Shown here in pieces: positions 55,315-64,000 of a DNA stretch of 64,000 nucleotides. Made by a program: the position numbers and the translations under genes. Origin of the DNA: Bifidobacterium magnum. GTDB lineage: Bacteria; Actinomycetota; Actinomycetes; Actinomycetales; Bifidobacteriaceae. The DNA is taken from the NCBI RefSeq assembly GCF_000741255.1, contig NZ_JGZB01000004.1, forward strand, positions 186,001-250,000, in the 5' to 3' direction. Positions within the stretch are counted from its first letter, which is position 1. Each line of letters opens with the position of its first letter. Under the pieces are notes generated by a model. That model had not been told where the DNA came from and ran no database searches. It worked only from the letters and a program-made list of their open reading frames with translations.

Positions 55315-56785
55315 TTAGCGCCATTCGCAGGCGATGCCGTCTCCATCTCGATCAAGGTGGCGTCCATAGCCAGGCTGGCCCGCATATAACGGCGCCTTGC
55401 CTGCGGCTCTGACAGCTGAGCAGTTCTTGTAATATGCGGAACCGGAATCCAGCTGGTGTTGCTGCAACTGCTGCTGTTGCAACTGTTGCTGCTGGGCACG
55501 CGCGGCCTCCTCGGCTTGCCTGCGGGCTCCTTCCTCAGCCTGCCGCGCGGCTTCTTCCGCTTGGCGACGGGCTTCCTCTTCCGCCTGCTTGCGGGCTGCT
55601 TCCTCTTCTGCTTTCTTGCGAGCCGCTTCTTCTGCCGCTTTCCGTTCGGCTTCTTCTTTGGCTTTCTTTTCAGCCTCGGCCTTCTTCTTGGCCGCTTCGG
55701 CAGCGTCCGCATCGGCGCGGGTCTTGCGCGCCGCAGTCTCCTGGTCCTGCATAATGAAACCGTCGTTTTCCGGAATCATTTGAGTCGGGCAACTGGTCAA
55801 TACGGAATCCATCGCATCATGTTCGGCCTGCGTAACCCACAATCCATAGCGCGCTTTCACACCAATCTGACGCGCCACATACTGGCAACGGAAGCCTTTA
55901 TTTGACGGGAGCCAGGTCGCGGCGTCACCATCCGATTTCTGCTGATTTGTCGGACCATCCACGGCCAACAGATTGTACGGATCATTAGCGAGCTGCTTGC
56001 GCGTCTCCACAGTCAACTGTTGGGCACCAGTCTGCCAAGCGTTCGACAGGCTACCACATGATCAATCTGTACGGCTTTCGACGTTTTTGACCACGCTGGA
56101 ACGCAATATTGCCGCCCGTATACGGGTCGGCCAGCGTGCCAGTCAGTACCACGCAATCATGAGTGCCGCTTTTGAACGTCGTATCGGTCAAATCACGCTT
56201 GAGAATGTCGTTGCGCGTATCGCAGCCGTTATGGTCCACGTCCGACCATGCGGGCCCAAATTGGTCGCGCGCATACCCCGTTTTGGGAGCGCGGCCCTTT
56301 ATCTCCAACGTAGCCAGCACTTCTTTGGCGTACTTGTGCTACTGATGGACTTCCAAATCCACATTCGAAACGGTGCCCGATTCATCTAGGGAATCAAGGA
56401 TTTCCGTATCCGACGCACTTTCTGGATCGGTCGCTTCCGCCTCGGCAATCGCGGAGTCCACCTCGTTTTCTTTAGTTGGCTTGGTAGTCTCCACGGCCTC
56501 GCGCACTTCATTTTGCGCGACGACGACATGTTGCTGGTGGGTAATCTGATCAATGCCATATGCCGCGCTCGAAATAAGCGAGGCTACGAGCAGCAGTGTT
56601 GCACAGATGAGCAGGCTCAGATCTTTGCGCCATGCGGCCTTGCGCTCGGCCTTGCTCGTGATATGGCGCATTTTCACAAGTTCATAGACCGTTACCAGCA
56701 TCATGCCAACGATGGCTAGCACTAGGGCGGCCACCGCGCCGATTCCCATGGTGCACAACGCGATAGTGATAACAGCCCAGATCAC
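55315..56785 (-). pseudogene. Membrane-anchored HNH (DUF1524-like) nuclease with excalibur domain, broken by a stop and two frameshifts
   Basis: Read as one ancestral gene on the minus strand. Front: two or three membrane helices (56785 downward) and an acidic linker. An in-frame TAG (56339-56341) interrupts ...LEVHQ-stop-HKYAKEVLATLEIKGRAPKTG in the same frame. The nuclease part then shifts at an A5 run (56084-56088) to SKAVQIDHVVA and shifts back near 56049 to the TVETRKQLANDPYNLLAVDG frame. Each shift is mended by adding one base. HNH residues are in DHVV and NQQKSDGDAATWLP. A Lys/Glu/Ala coiled coil, a poly-Gln stretch and a calcium-binding excalibur motif (DRDGDGIACEW) end it. The family probably nicks DNA outside or at the membrane. 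Confidence 0.8.
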
Positions 56786-57011
56786 GACAGGTCATCGCAA
56801 GTTTCCATTGGCGTACCACGGCTGTATCGCGGCTGAAGTGGTTGCGGGCGCATGGTGTTTGTTCTCGCCCCGAGATTTGTGTGTAAACATGTTGCCCCTT
56901 CTCTATAGCTGATATATTCCGCGCTCCGTTGCGCTAGGCGTTATGAAAAGTGGGTAGTTGTACCGTCAATGGTATTCCCGCGCGGGAGGGGAGAGGGCGG
57001 ATGTTTACTAT
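56786..57011. other. Gap upstream of the HNH pseudogene
   Basis: No gene seen. The true start of the HNH gene may lie here, because the GTG at 56785 has no clear ribosome site. Confidence 0.35.
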
Positions 57012-57156
57012 CGTGAATGGATGCAGGGGCGTGTGCTGAAAGGCGCGGGAATCGGGCGAAATCCGTGAACAGACGCAGGGGCGTATGCTGAAAGGCGCGG
57101 GAATCGGGCGAAATCCGTGAACAGACGCACGGAAGCATGCTAAAAAGCGCGGAAAT
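57012..57156 (+). repeat. 52-bp tandem repeat array A
   Basis: Three units begin with CGTGAA at 57012, 57064 and 57116. Units 1 and 2 differ at only a few positions; unit 3 is more diverged and reaches the stop codon of the adjacent gene. Words shared with the other arrays: CGTGAAC, GCA, TGCT(A/G)AAA and GCGG(G/A)AAT. Confidence 0.92.
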
Positions 57157-58091
57157 TATCTACGCACCCGCATGGGTACGCCCCACTCCATTAGTCTTTC
57201 TTTGATCTGTGACGGATTTCGTAAGATGTCGGACTTGAATCGATGTATTTCATCCACGCCGCACCGCATCAACCGCTGCGTACGTGCTTCCTGATCCCTG
57301 ACCACTTCCAAAATATCCCGACTGCCGGCCATCGCGGGATCCACGTACTTTTGCGCGCCGTCGAACTCCACCACAATGATATGGCCGGCCTCATCTACCC
57401 ACATGAAGTCGGCGTAGCTGGAAATATTGGTCTGGGAATCATAAAAATGATGCTGCAAAATGGGCGGCTCAAAACCGAACTCAATAATGAACGCGCGCAA
57501 ACAGGACTCTCCGCCGCTACCGCTCGCCGCATCCGCATGCTGTAGCAGCCGAAGGAACTCGCGCTCGTGAATTTCGAGCGGATCCGAAAAAATATCCAAA
57601 TTATGCTGCAGTGCGGAGTCGAATATCGGAAGCGCGTGATGGAACGGCAGTCCCGCGCAATCTTGCAATATTCGACTGGGCGAGCACACGCGAATGCCGT
57701 TAACGCTCTTGACTGTTGCGCTCTTGGAGACCACGTACTGAATGCAGCGGGTATCGTGGCGGTCCTTGCATGCGCGGACGACTTGCAGTGGCAGCCGGCA
57801 GGCGGACCACGGCAGATACAACTCGTACGCTGCTGCGGCGGCGACTCCGGTAAAAATCCAGTCCGGATGTTTGCGATTTAGCGCCCGCGCAATATGCAGC
57901 ATCCTTTCGGGCGGACTGAGCCGCGCCCATTGCTCCGTGCGCGCGATCAATCCGGTCATCGGCCGCGTGAGGTAACCGTTGCGGACGCGGCGGTAGATGG
58001 TGCTGCGATATTTGCCGCGTTCTATGACGGTGCAGCGTGCGTGCCGCTCGTCTTGATTGAGTAAATCTTCCAGCTGGTCCGATTCAGGCAT
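57156..58091 (-). CDS. AbiEi/DUF559-like protein with a predicted endonuclease fold
   Basis: 311 residues. The N-terminal part RGKYRSTIYRRVRNGYLTRP resembles the winged-helix AbiEi-like antitoxin domain. The C-terminal part has FGFEPP...ADFMWVDEAGHIIVVEFDG AQKYVD-like order (Asp, then E-x-D), the pattern of DUF559/Vsr-like PD-(D/E)XK nucleases, ending EARTQRLMRCGVDEIHRF. Such fusions are common and unexplained in actinobacteria. It stands alone between two direct arrays of the 52-bp repeat. Confidence 0.75.
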   Translation of the reverse strand: MPESDQLEDLLNQDERHARCTVIERGKYRSTIYRRVRNGYLTRPMTGLIARTEQWARLSPPERMLHIARALNRKHPDWIFTGVAAAAAYELYLPWSACRLPLQVVRACKDRHDTRCIQYVVSKSATVKSVNGIRVCSPSRILQDCAGLPFHHALPIFDSALQHNLDIFSDPLEIHEREFLRLLQHADAASGSGGESCLRAFIIEFGFEPPILQHHFYDSQTNISSYADFMWVDEAGHIIVVEFDGAQKYVDPAMAGSRDILEVVRDQEARTQRLMRCGVDEIHRFKSDILRNPSQIKERLMEWGVPMRVRR

Positions 58092-58160
58092 AATTCCACG
58101 CTAAATTGCGCTCTTTGTGGCTGTCTAGCTGGGGAGGGACGTGTGGAAAGACGGGTATGT

Positions 58161-58400
58161 CGTGAACGTGAGCAGCTGATCATGCTAAAAGGTGCAGAAA
58201 TCAGCCGAAAACCGTGAATATGAGCAGATGGCCGTGCTAAAAGGTGCGGAAATCAGGCGAAATCCGTGAACGGATGCATGGGAGCATGCTAAAAGGTTCG
58301 GGAATCTGGCGAAATGCGTGAACAAAAACACAAGAGTTTGTAGAAAGGTGCGGAATCCTGGGTTAAACCGTGAACGGCAGCGTAGAACTGTGCTAAACGG
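58161..58400 (+). repeat. 52-bp tandem repeat array B
   Basis: Five units begin with CGTGAA at 58161, 58213, 58265, 58317 and 58369, a period of exactly 52 bp. Shared words per unit: GTGAAC, TGCTAAAAGG, TGCGGAAATC. Orientation is the same as array A and opposite to array C. No gene in 58092-58465. Confidence 0.93.
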
Positions 58401-58465
58401 CACGTAATGCCCCTCCAACGGGGGCCTCTAGCCACCTTCGAGCCATTCTAGTAGTCTGAAAGATT

Positions 58466-60190
58466 ATGAGTGACTTTGTAGATCGCGTAACAGTACATGT
58501 AAAAGGTGGCGATGGCGGCAACGGTTCCGCCGGTATTCGTAGGGAAAAGTACAAGCCGATGGCCGGCCCGAACGGCGGCAACGGCGGTCGTGGCGGTTCG
58601 GTGATTTTTGTGGCGGATCCGAACGCCAACAGCTTGCTTGATTATCGTTTCATGCCGCATCGTACCGCGGAAAGCGGCACCATGGGCCTGGGCGACGTCA
58701 AGGACGGTTCGCAGGGTGCCGATTTGATCCTGCCCGTGCCCGTCGGTACGATCATTTTCAAGGCGAAGGGCGCGCAGGGCGAGCCGAAGCGTCCGGGAGA
58801 GCTGCTGGCTGATTTGCGTCACGCGGGCGACAAATTCGTGGCGGCCGCGGGCGGCGCGGGCGGTCTTGGCAACGTTGCGTTGGCCAATAAGACGCGTCGT
58901 GCGCCGGGCTTCGCTCTGCTTGGCGAGTTCGGTGAGGAACGTGACGTTATTCTGGAACTCAAGTCCATCGCCGACGTTGCGTTGGTGGGCTTCCCGTCCG
59001 CCGGAAAGTCGAGTTTGATCGCGGCCATGAGCGCCGCCAAGCCGAAGATCGCCGACTATCCGTTCACGACGCTCATTCCGAATTTGGGTGTCGTCAAGGC
59101 CGGCGACATGCGCTATACGATCGCGGACGTGCCGGGACTGATTCCGGGCGCTTCCCAAGGCAAGGGCCTCGGACTCGAATTCCTGCGTCATATTGAACGT
59201 ACCGAAATCATTGCGCACGTTATCGATTGCGCGACGCTGGAACCGGACCGCGATCCGATGAGCGACTATCTGGCTCTCGAAAAGGAGCTCGGAGAGTACG
59301 CGGCCGAATTGGAACTGCCGCTCGGCGCGATTCCGATTCCGGAACGTCCGCGCGTGATCATTTTGAACAAGGCCGATATGCCGGAAGCCAAGGAACTCGC
59401 CGAGTTCGTGAAGCCGGAATTTGAAAAGCTCGACCTGCCCGTGTTCATTATTTCGACGGCGTCGCACGAGGGATTGAAGGAACTCAATTTCGCGCTCGCC
59501 AAGCTCGTTACGGAAATGCGTGAGGACGTCCGCAAGCGCGAGGCGGCCGAAGAGGAAGCGCGCGTCGTCATCAAGCCGCTGGAACAGCCGGTGAAGCGTC
59601 CGATGGGACGCCGCAAGCCCGTCGAATTCACGATTGAAAAGAAGGACGACCACGGCGTCACGTTCTATGAAGTGATCGGCGAGAAGCCGCAGCGCTGGGT
59701 CATGCAGACGAACTTCGACAATGACGAAGCCGTCGGCTACCTGGCCGATCGACTGGCGCGACTCGGTGTGGAAGACGGCCTGCGTCGTGCGGGCGCGCAT
59801 CCGGGCGACGAAGTGCGCATCGGCAAGGGCGAGCGTGCTGTGGCCTTCGACTGGGATCCGACCATCGCGGCCGGCGCCGAAAATCTGGACGGCACCACGC
59901 TCGGCCAGCGCGGCAAGGATCTGCGACTTGAAGATGAATCGGGCCGTTCGCACCGTCGTACGAACACGGAACGCCGTGCGCAGTACCACGAGATGATGGA
60001 CGCCCGCGCAGCCGTGCGCGCCGCCATGAACGAGGAGCGCAAGGTCGGCCACTGGGCCGATCCGTCCGTGGACGACGACCGCCATGACGAGCACTCGCTG
60101 TTCGGCCGTGGTGAGGACGTCTTGGAAGAGGGTGTGGCCGAGGAGGCCGACCTCGACGCAGCGAACTACGAAGACGGTGACCGCGCATAA
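58466..60190 (+). CDS. obg: GTPase Obg (CgtA)
   Basis: 574 residues. Gly-rich OBG fold ([32 protein letters not shown]), then the G domain: GFPSAGKSS (G1), [10 protein letters not shown] (G3), NKADMP (G4). A C-terminal OCT domain follows (about 400-470, [19 protein letters not shown]), and an acidic tail ends it. It assists 50S assembly and the stringent response. The stop TAA overlaps the ATG of proB by one base. Confidence 0.97.
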   Translation: MSDFVDRVTVHVKGGDGGNGSAGIRREKYKPMAGPNGGNGGRGGSVIFVADPNANSLLDYRFMPHRTAESGTMGLGDVKDGSQGADLILPVPVGTIIFKAKGAQGEPKRPGELLADLRHAGDKFVAAAGGAGGLGNVALANKTRRAPGFALLGEFGEERDVILELKSIADVALVGFPSAGKSSLIAAMSAAKPKIADYPFTTLIPNLGVVKAGDMRYTIADVPGLIPGASQGKGLGLEFLRHIERTEIIAHVIDCATLEPDRDPMSDYLALEKELGEYAAELELPLGAIPIPERPRVIILNKADMPEAKELAEFVKPEFEKLDLPVFIISTASHEGLKELNFALAKLVTEMREDVRKREAAEEEARVVIKPLEQPVKRPMGRRKPVEFTIEKKDDHGVTFYEVIGEKPQRWVMQTNFDNDEAVGYLADRLARLGVEDGLRRAGAHPGDEVRIGKGERAVAFDWDPTIAAGAENLDGTTLGQRGKDLRLEDESGRSHRRTNTERRAQYHEMMDARAAVRAAMNEERKVGHWADPSVDDDRHDEHSLFGRGEDVLEEGVAEEADLDAANYEDGDRA

Positions 60191-61317
60191 TGACTCGCGA
60201 AGATGAGATCCGAGGCCGCGTCGCGGCAGCCAAAACCGTAGTGGTGAAAGTGGGCTCAAGCTCGCTGACACAACCGTCGGGCCATCTGGATGTGCAGAAA
60301 CTGACGCGGCTGGTAGGCGCCGTGGCGGAAGCGCGCCTGTCCGGCGCGCGCGTCGTGCTCATTTCTTCGGGCGCGGTCGCGGCGGGATTCGGACCTCTCG
60401 GATTCGAATCGCGCCCCACTGACGTGGCCACGCAGCAGGCTACGGCCTCCGTGGGCCAGGGCCTGCTCATGGCACAGTATGAAATGGCGTTCGCGCGCTA
60501 TGGGCTGCGCGTGGGCCAGATCCTCATCACTGCCACCGATACGATCCAATCGCAGCAGTACCGCAATGCGCGGCGCACGCTGGAAACGCTGCTCGACTTG
60601 GGCGTGGTGCCGATTGTCAACGAGAATGACGCGCTGGCCAGCAACGAGATCCGTTTTGGCGACAACGACCGCCTTTCCGCGCTCATGGCCAATATGGTGC
60701 GCGCGGACGCGCTCGTGCTGCTCACCGACGTGGACGGCCTGTATACGGCGCCCCCGAAGGAACCGGGCGCCCGTCGTGTGAGTTTCGTTCCCGACATTCG
60801 TACCGCTTTGGAAAGCGTGCGCGTGGGAGGTTCGGGCTCGGGCGTGGGCACAGGCGGCATGGTCACGAAACTGGAAGCGGCGCGTATTGCCGCCGTCTCC
60901 GGTATTCCGTGCGTGCTGACGGCCGCGCAGAATGCGGGTCCCGCGCTTATGGGCGATCCTGTGGGCACGGCGTTCGCGCCAATCAAACACCGCGGTTCCG
61001 CACGTCGGCTGTGGATCAAATTCGCGTCCCAGCCGCGCGGCACGCTGGTGGCGGACGACGGCGCGGCCAAAGCCGTGCGCGGCGGTCGCGCGAGCCTGCT
61101 GGCGGCCGGTGTCTTTGAAGTGTCTGGCGATTTCTCCGCGGGAGACCCCGTTTGGATTGACAATGAGGCCGGCGAGCATATTGCGCGCGGTCTGGTGAGC
61201 TTCGATTCGGAAGAAATTCCGAACATGCTGGGTCGCAACACCGATCAGCTCCACCGGATTCTGGGCGAGGAGTACGCCCATCCGCTGGTTCACAGGGACA
61301 ATTTGGTGCTGGTGTAA
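60190..61317 (+). CDS. proB: Glutamate 5-kinase
   Basis: 375 residues, the long form. Amino-acid-kinase domain: VVKVGSSSLTQPSGHLD, LISSGAVAAGFGPLGF, IVNENDALASNEIRFGDNDRL and GTGGMVTKLEAARIA. A C-terminal PUA domain follows (about 280-375). First step of proline synthesis. Coupled to obg by TAATG. Confidence 0.97.
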   Translation: MTREDEIRGRVAAAKTVVVKVGSSSLTQPSGHLDVQKLTRLVGAVAEARLSGARVVLISSGAVAAGFGPLGFESRPTDVATQQATASVGQGLLMAQYEMAFARYGLRVGQILITATDTIQSQQYRNARRTLETLLDLGVVPIVNENDALASNEIRFGDNDRLSALMANMVRADALVLLTDVDGLYTAPPKEPGARRVSFVPDIRTALESVRVGGSGSGVGTGGMVTKLEAARIAAVSGIPCVLTAAQNAGPALMGDPVGTAFAPIKHRGSARRLWIKFASQPRGTLVADDGAAKAVRGGRASLLAAGVFEVSGDFSAGDPVWIDNEAGEHIARGLVSFDSEEIPNMLGRNTDQLHRILGEEYAHPLVHRDNLVLV

Positions 61318-61357
61318 TGCTCGTCTAAAAAGCGGAACACTTAAGAGAACTTAAGAG

Positions 61358-61403
61358 AAACGGGCTTGTCCAAACCGGTTGCACGGTTTGAACAAGCCCG
61401 TTT
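61358..61403. terminator. Bidirectional terminator between proB and the aminotransferase gene
   Basis: AAACGGGCTTGT-CCAAACCG at 61358 on pairs with CGGTTTG-A-ACAAGCCCGTTT ending 61403; a strong long stem between convergent genes, with T-rich ends on both sides. Confidence 0.88.
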
Positions 61404-61490
61404 GCGTTAGAGGCGTCAGGTGCGTTAGGGCGGCTCTGGGGACGTTAGTAGCGTTAGCCGGCATTAACGGCGTTAGCGGGCGCCCCGCAG
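61404..61490. repeat. Short GCGTTAG direct repeats
   Basis: GCGTTAG or ACGTTAG occurs five times in about 75 bp at irregular spacing, just after the terminator. Significance unknown. Confidence 0.4.
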
Positions 61491-61497
61491 GTATTCC

Positions 61498-62691
61498 TTA
61501 CTTGGCCCACTCCTGGAAGCGCTTCATGCCTTCCACAAGCGCGTCCGGATCCAGCGCATACGAGAAGCGCAAGTAGCCTGGCGCGCCAAACGCCTCGCCC
61601 GGAACGGCGGCCACATGGGCCTCTTCGAGCAGTAGGGCGGCCAGATCGGCGGACGTTGCGCATACTGCGCCGTTCTTGCCGATCGCGCGGTTGAGCAGGC
61701 CCGTCACCTCGGCGAACGCGTAAAACGCTCCGCACGGGCGCGGGCAGTTGACGCCGTCAATCTCGTTGAGCATGCGCACAATCACTTCGCGTCGCTCGTC
61801 GAAGGACGTGCGCATGCGCGCCACCTCGTCAAGCGGACCTGCCACGGCTTCCAGCGCCGCACGCTGCGCGATATTGTTCACGTTCGAGGTCATATGGCTC
61901 TGCAACTTTGTTGCGGCGGCTGCCACGGGAGCGGGCGCCACCATCCAGCCGACGCGCCAGCCCGGCATCGCGTACGTCTTCGCCACGCCATTGAGCACAA
62001 TAAGCTGGTCGCGCACTTCGGGCACCACGGCGCCCACATAGGTGGTCTTCACGCCGTCATACGTCAAGTGCTCGTAAATTTCGTCGCTGATCACCCAAAT
62101 GTTGTGCTCCACGGCCCACTTGCCGAGCTTCGTGATGGTTTCCTCGCTCCACACGGCGCCCGTCGGATTGTTTGGGGACGTGATGATGATCGCCTTCGTG
62201 CGCTCGCTGCGGGCGGCTTCAATGGCGTCCATGTCGGGCTCGAAATTGCGATCCGCGCCAGCGAACACCGTGACGGGGACGCCGCCGGCAAGCTTGACGG
62301 CTTCCGGATAGCTCGTCCAATACGGCGTGGGGATGATGACTTCGTCGCCATCATTGAGCAGCAGCTGGAAGGTTTCGTAGACGGCCTGCTTGCCGCCGTT
62401 CGTGACGACAACCTGTTCCGGAGCGACTTCGAATCCGGAATCACGTAGGACTTTGTTTGCGATGGCGGCACGCAATTCCGGCAGTCCTGCGGTCGGCGTG
62501 TAGCGGTAGTTCGCGGGATCTTGAGTGGCAAGCAACGCTGCGTCCACAATCGGCTTGGGGGTAGGGAAGTTCGGTTCGCCCGCGCCAAATCCGATCACAT
62601 CAATCCCAGCGGCCTTCATGGCTTTTGCTTGTGCGTCGACGGCAAGCGTGGCGCTGGGAGCCACGCGGTCCACGCGTTCAGAAAGAGGCAT
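61498..62691 (-). CDS. Aspartate aminotransferase-like (class I) aminotransferase
   Basis: 397 residues from the ATG at 62691 (MPLSERVDRV); ATG at 62697 is an alternative and neither has a clear ribosome site. PLP-enzyme features: GAGEPNFPTP, TNGGKQAVYETFQLLLNDGD, SPNNPTGAVW, SDEIYEHLTYDG, the Schiff-base Lys in LNGVAKTYAMPGWRVG and the carboxylate-binding Arg in YLRFSYAL. Subgroup Ib aspartate aminotransferases have this form. Convergent with proB. Confidence 0.92.
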   Translation of the reverse strand: MPLSERVDRVAPSATLAVDAQAKAMKAAGIDVIGFGAGEPNFPTPKPIVDAALLATQDPANYRYTPTAGLPELRAAIANKVLRDSGFEVAPEQVVVTNGGKQAVYETFQLLLNDGDEVIIPTPYWTSYPEAVKLAGGVPVTVFAGADRNFEPDMDAIEAARSERTKAIIITSPNNPTGAVWSEETITKLGKWAVEHNIWVISDEIYEHLTYDGVKTTYVGAVVPEVRDQLIVLNGVAKTYAMPGWRVGWMVAPAPVAAAATKLQSHMTSNVNNIAQRAALEAVAGPLDEVARMRTSFDERREVIVRMLNEIDGVNCPRPCGAFYAFAEVTGLLNRAIGKNGAVCATSADLAALLLEEAHVAAVPGEAFGAPGYLRFSYALDPDALVEGMKRFQEWAK

Positions 62692-62784
62692 AATCATACG
62701 GCTTATGGTAGCCGCAAGTATGCAGAGGAATGCATATTCGTTTCGCCATGATGAAACGGCTGTCGTCATAAAAATCGCGGGAAC

Positions 62785-62794
62785 GGGGGGGGGG
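62785..62794. repeat. G10 homopolymer upstream of the aminotransferase gene
   Basis: Ten consecutive G on the plus strand, about 95 bp upstream of the start codon. It is the longest mononucleotide run that I noticed in the window and lies outside any recognised gene. Confidence 0.9.
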
Positions 62795-62961
62795 TAATCG
62801 TTGGAAAATCGAGAAAATAGACACTCCGAATAAAATCGCGTTATTTAGCCCTAAAAGTGAACATTTGGTAACGCCGATTGGACGAAGTCGCATAAAACCG
62901 CTACTATCATGTCTTGGCGGTTTTACGAAGCCCCGATTCCGGAGCCCCGCAAAACTAACCT

Positions 62962-63034
62962 AGGGAAGTGGCGCAATTGGTAGCGCAACGGTCTCCAAAA
63001 CCGTAGGTTGTGGGTTCGAGTCCCGCCTTCCCTG
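62962..63034 (+). tRNA. tRNA-Trp (anticodon CCA)
   Basis: Acceptor AGGGAAG pairs with CTTCCCT. Anticodon stem ACGGT/ACCGT encloses CTCCAAA, anticodon CCA. The T arm contains GGGTTCGAGTCCC. It lies before secE, as in many actinobacteria. Confidence 0.96.
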
Positions 63035-63096
63035 CAAAGGGTCCGGGTAAGCAGCTACGCGCGAGTGTGGCATCGATCGATCTATTGGAGGGACCT

Positions 63097-63324
63097 ATGT
63101 CACGCGGTAACGAAGCGAATGTGGCGAAGAAACCAAATATTTTCATGCGAATCGGCTTGTTCATTAAGCAGATCATTGCGGAAATGCGCAAGATTGTGAC
63201 GCCGACGCGCAAGCAGCTGTTCATGTGGGCGCTCGCGGTATTCATTTTCGTGCTACTGCTCATGGTTGTGGTGACGGCCATGGACTTCGGCCTGGGAAAT
63301 CTGGCGTTCCTTATTTTCGGCTGA
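63097..63324 (+). CDS. secE: Preprotein translocase subunit SecE
   Basis: 75 residues from the ATG at 63097 with GGAGGG upstream. The family pattern is FIKQIIAEMRKIVTPTRKQL followed by one membrane helix (MWALAVFIFVLLLMVVVTAM). A subunit of the SecYEG channel. nusG follows. Confidence 0.96.
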   Translation: MSRGNEANVAKKPNIFMRIGLFIKQIIAEMRKIVTPTRKQLFMWALAVFIFVLLLMVVVTAMDFGLGNLAFLIFG

Positions 63325-63347
63325 TTAGTACTGCTTATATTGCGTTT

Positions 63348-63377
63348 CGCGGTTGGGATCATATGATTCCGACCGCG
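63348..63377. promoter_or_regulatory. Long imperfect palindrome between secE and nusG
   Basis: CGCGGTTGG and CCGACCGCG (one G-U pair) flank the self-complementary core ATCATATGAT. No U-tract follows, so a protein-binding site or RNA processing hairpin is as likely as a terminator. Confidence 0.5.
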
Positions 63378-63512
63378 ATTTGCGTTATAGGGGCGGCGAA
63401 AGTATACAAATTTGGCCGTCGATCCAATAAATCGCAACCGGAACGTACACTGGAATATTGAATTCATACGTAATCCGTTTTTCCACTTAATCTCACATAA
63501 AGGTGAACGTGC

Positions 63513-64000
63513 ATGACTGACGAAGAGAATCTTGAGCAGGCTCAGGCTCAAATCGACGATATTGAGGCTGAGTCGTTGAGCGAGGACGCCGCCGAAGGCG
63601 TGGCGCACGATATGGAAGAAGCCGGCGAGCTCGCTTCCGAAGTGGCCGAAGACATCAAGTCCGAGGAAACCGGCGACGCCGACGAGCTGGATCAAGAAAC
63701 CGACGATCGCGCGGAAATGCTGGCTGAAGATGCCGTAGCGGCAGTGGCCGGTGACACCTTGGCCGAGGATGAAGTCCGTCTGGCCGAGGAGGACGCGGAA
63801 GCTTCCGAAGAAGCCGCCGAACAGGCCGAGGAAACCGCGCAGGCAGCTGAAGAGGAACAGCCGCTTGACGCCGGCGAACAGGCCGTGCGCGAGTTTTCCA
63901 AGTCCCTGCGCACGCTCGATGGCAAGTGGTACGTGCTGCACACGTATTCGGGCTATGAGAAGCGCGTGAAGAGCAACATCGAATCCCGTGTGGCCAGCTT
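63513..64000 (+). CDS. nusG: Transcription termination/antitermination factor NusG (partial, 3' end outside window)
   Basis: 162 visible residues. Residues 1-137 are a strongly acidic Glu/Ala/Asp-rich extension. The NGN domain begins at GKWYVLHTYSGYEKRVKSNI (about 137). The KOW domain lies outside the window. AAGGTGAACGTGC precedes the ATG. The secE-nusG pair is conserved; the long acidic extension is longer than in most actinobacterial NusG that I recall. Confidence 0.95.
   Translation, partial: MTDEENLEQAQAQIDDIEAESLSEDAAEGVAHDMEEAGELASEVAEDIKSEETGDADELDQETDDRAEMLAEDAVAAVAGDTLAEDEVRLAEEDAEASEEAAEQAEETAQAAEEEQPLDAGEQAVREFSKSLRTLDGKWYVLHTYSGYEKRVKSNIESRVAS

Noticed and set aside
58448-60271. 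607-codon minus-strand frame opposite obg
   Set aside because: Antisense of obg; no recognisable domain.

Overview
The window looks like chromosomal DNA of a Bifidobacterium or a close relative in the Bifidobacteriaceae. The evidence is the GC-rich coding sequence, the order rne - (pilus cluster) - rplU - rpmA - obg - proB - aminotransferase - tRNA-Trp - secE - nusG, the coaD - SepIVA-like - DUF177 - rpmF - rnc block seen in actinobacteria, paired FemAB-type ligases and a sortase-dependent pilus cluster. Species cannot be fixed from the sequence alone.

Layout. 1-5.6 kb: the first 1,869 codons of a giant secreted adhesin with VaFE-type repeats, which runs off the left edge. 5.8-10.5 kb: an ABC-F ATPase, then ilvB-ilvN. 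10.6-14.0 kb: rnc, rpmF, DUF177, SepIVA-like and coaD. 14.2-15.1 kb: a DUF3039 protein and two gene fossils joined head to head. 15.1-20.3 kb: an aldo/keto reductase and a four-gene nucleoside/nucleobase cluster (ADP-ribosylglycohydrolase fold, PfkB kinase, NCS1 permease, isochorismatase fold). 20.5-21.0 kb: a non-coding array with a period near 41 bp. 21.0-23.3 kb: a broken flavodoxin lipoprotein, an NAD(P)-binding protein and a divergent LysR regulator. 23.3-29.3 kb: pncB, rph, rdgB and two femAB paralogues. 29.3-30.9 kb: an AT-rich gene desert full of DnaA-box-like 9-mers, with tRNA-Leu and tRNA-Thr. 31-43 kb: manC, pgi, rplS, a MarR regulator, lepB, an AEC transporter, rnhB, dapE and rne. 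43.3-54.3 kb: a pilus cluster (giant tip protein, major pilin, class C sortase, small minor pilin). 54.5-64 kb: rplU-rpmA, an HNH nuclease pseudogene, a DUF559/AbiEi-like gene between two 52-bp repeat arrays, obg-proB, an aspartate-type aminotransferase, tRNA-Trp, secE and the start of nusG.

The most notable points are these. (1) The major pilin gene is split by a one-base frame break at a G6 run inside its signal peptide, so it is OFF as sequenced; this has the form of a slippage switch. (2) One family of tandem repeats with a period of exactly 52 bp, about five helical turns, occurs in three intergenic arrays around the pilus and obg regions. (3) A cluster of DnaA-box-like sites lies in an AT-rich gap with no dnaA or dnaN in sight. 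(4) The pilus cluster sits between rne and rplU. (5) Several small deletions and fossils record gene loss: an acetylesterase/DUF624 fossil pair, an internally deleted flavodoxin lipoprotein, and an HNH nuclease with three lesions.

All calls come from reading the sequence and recalling families. No database search was run.
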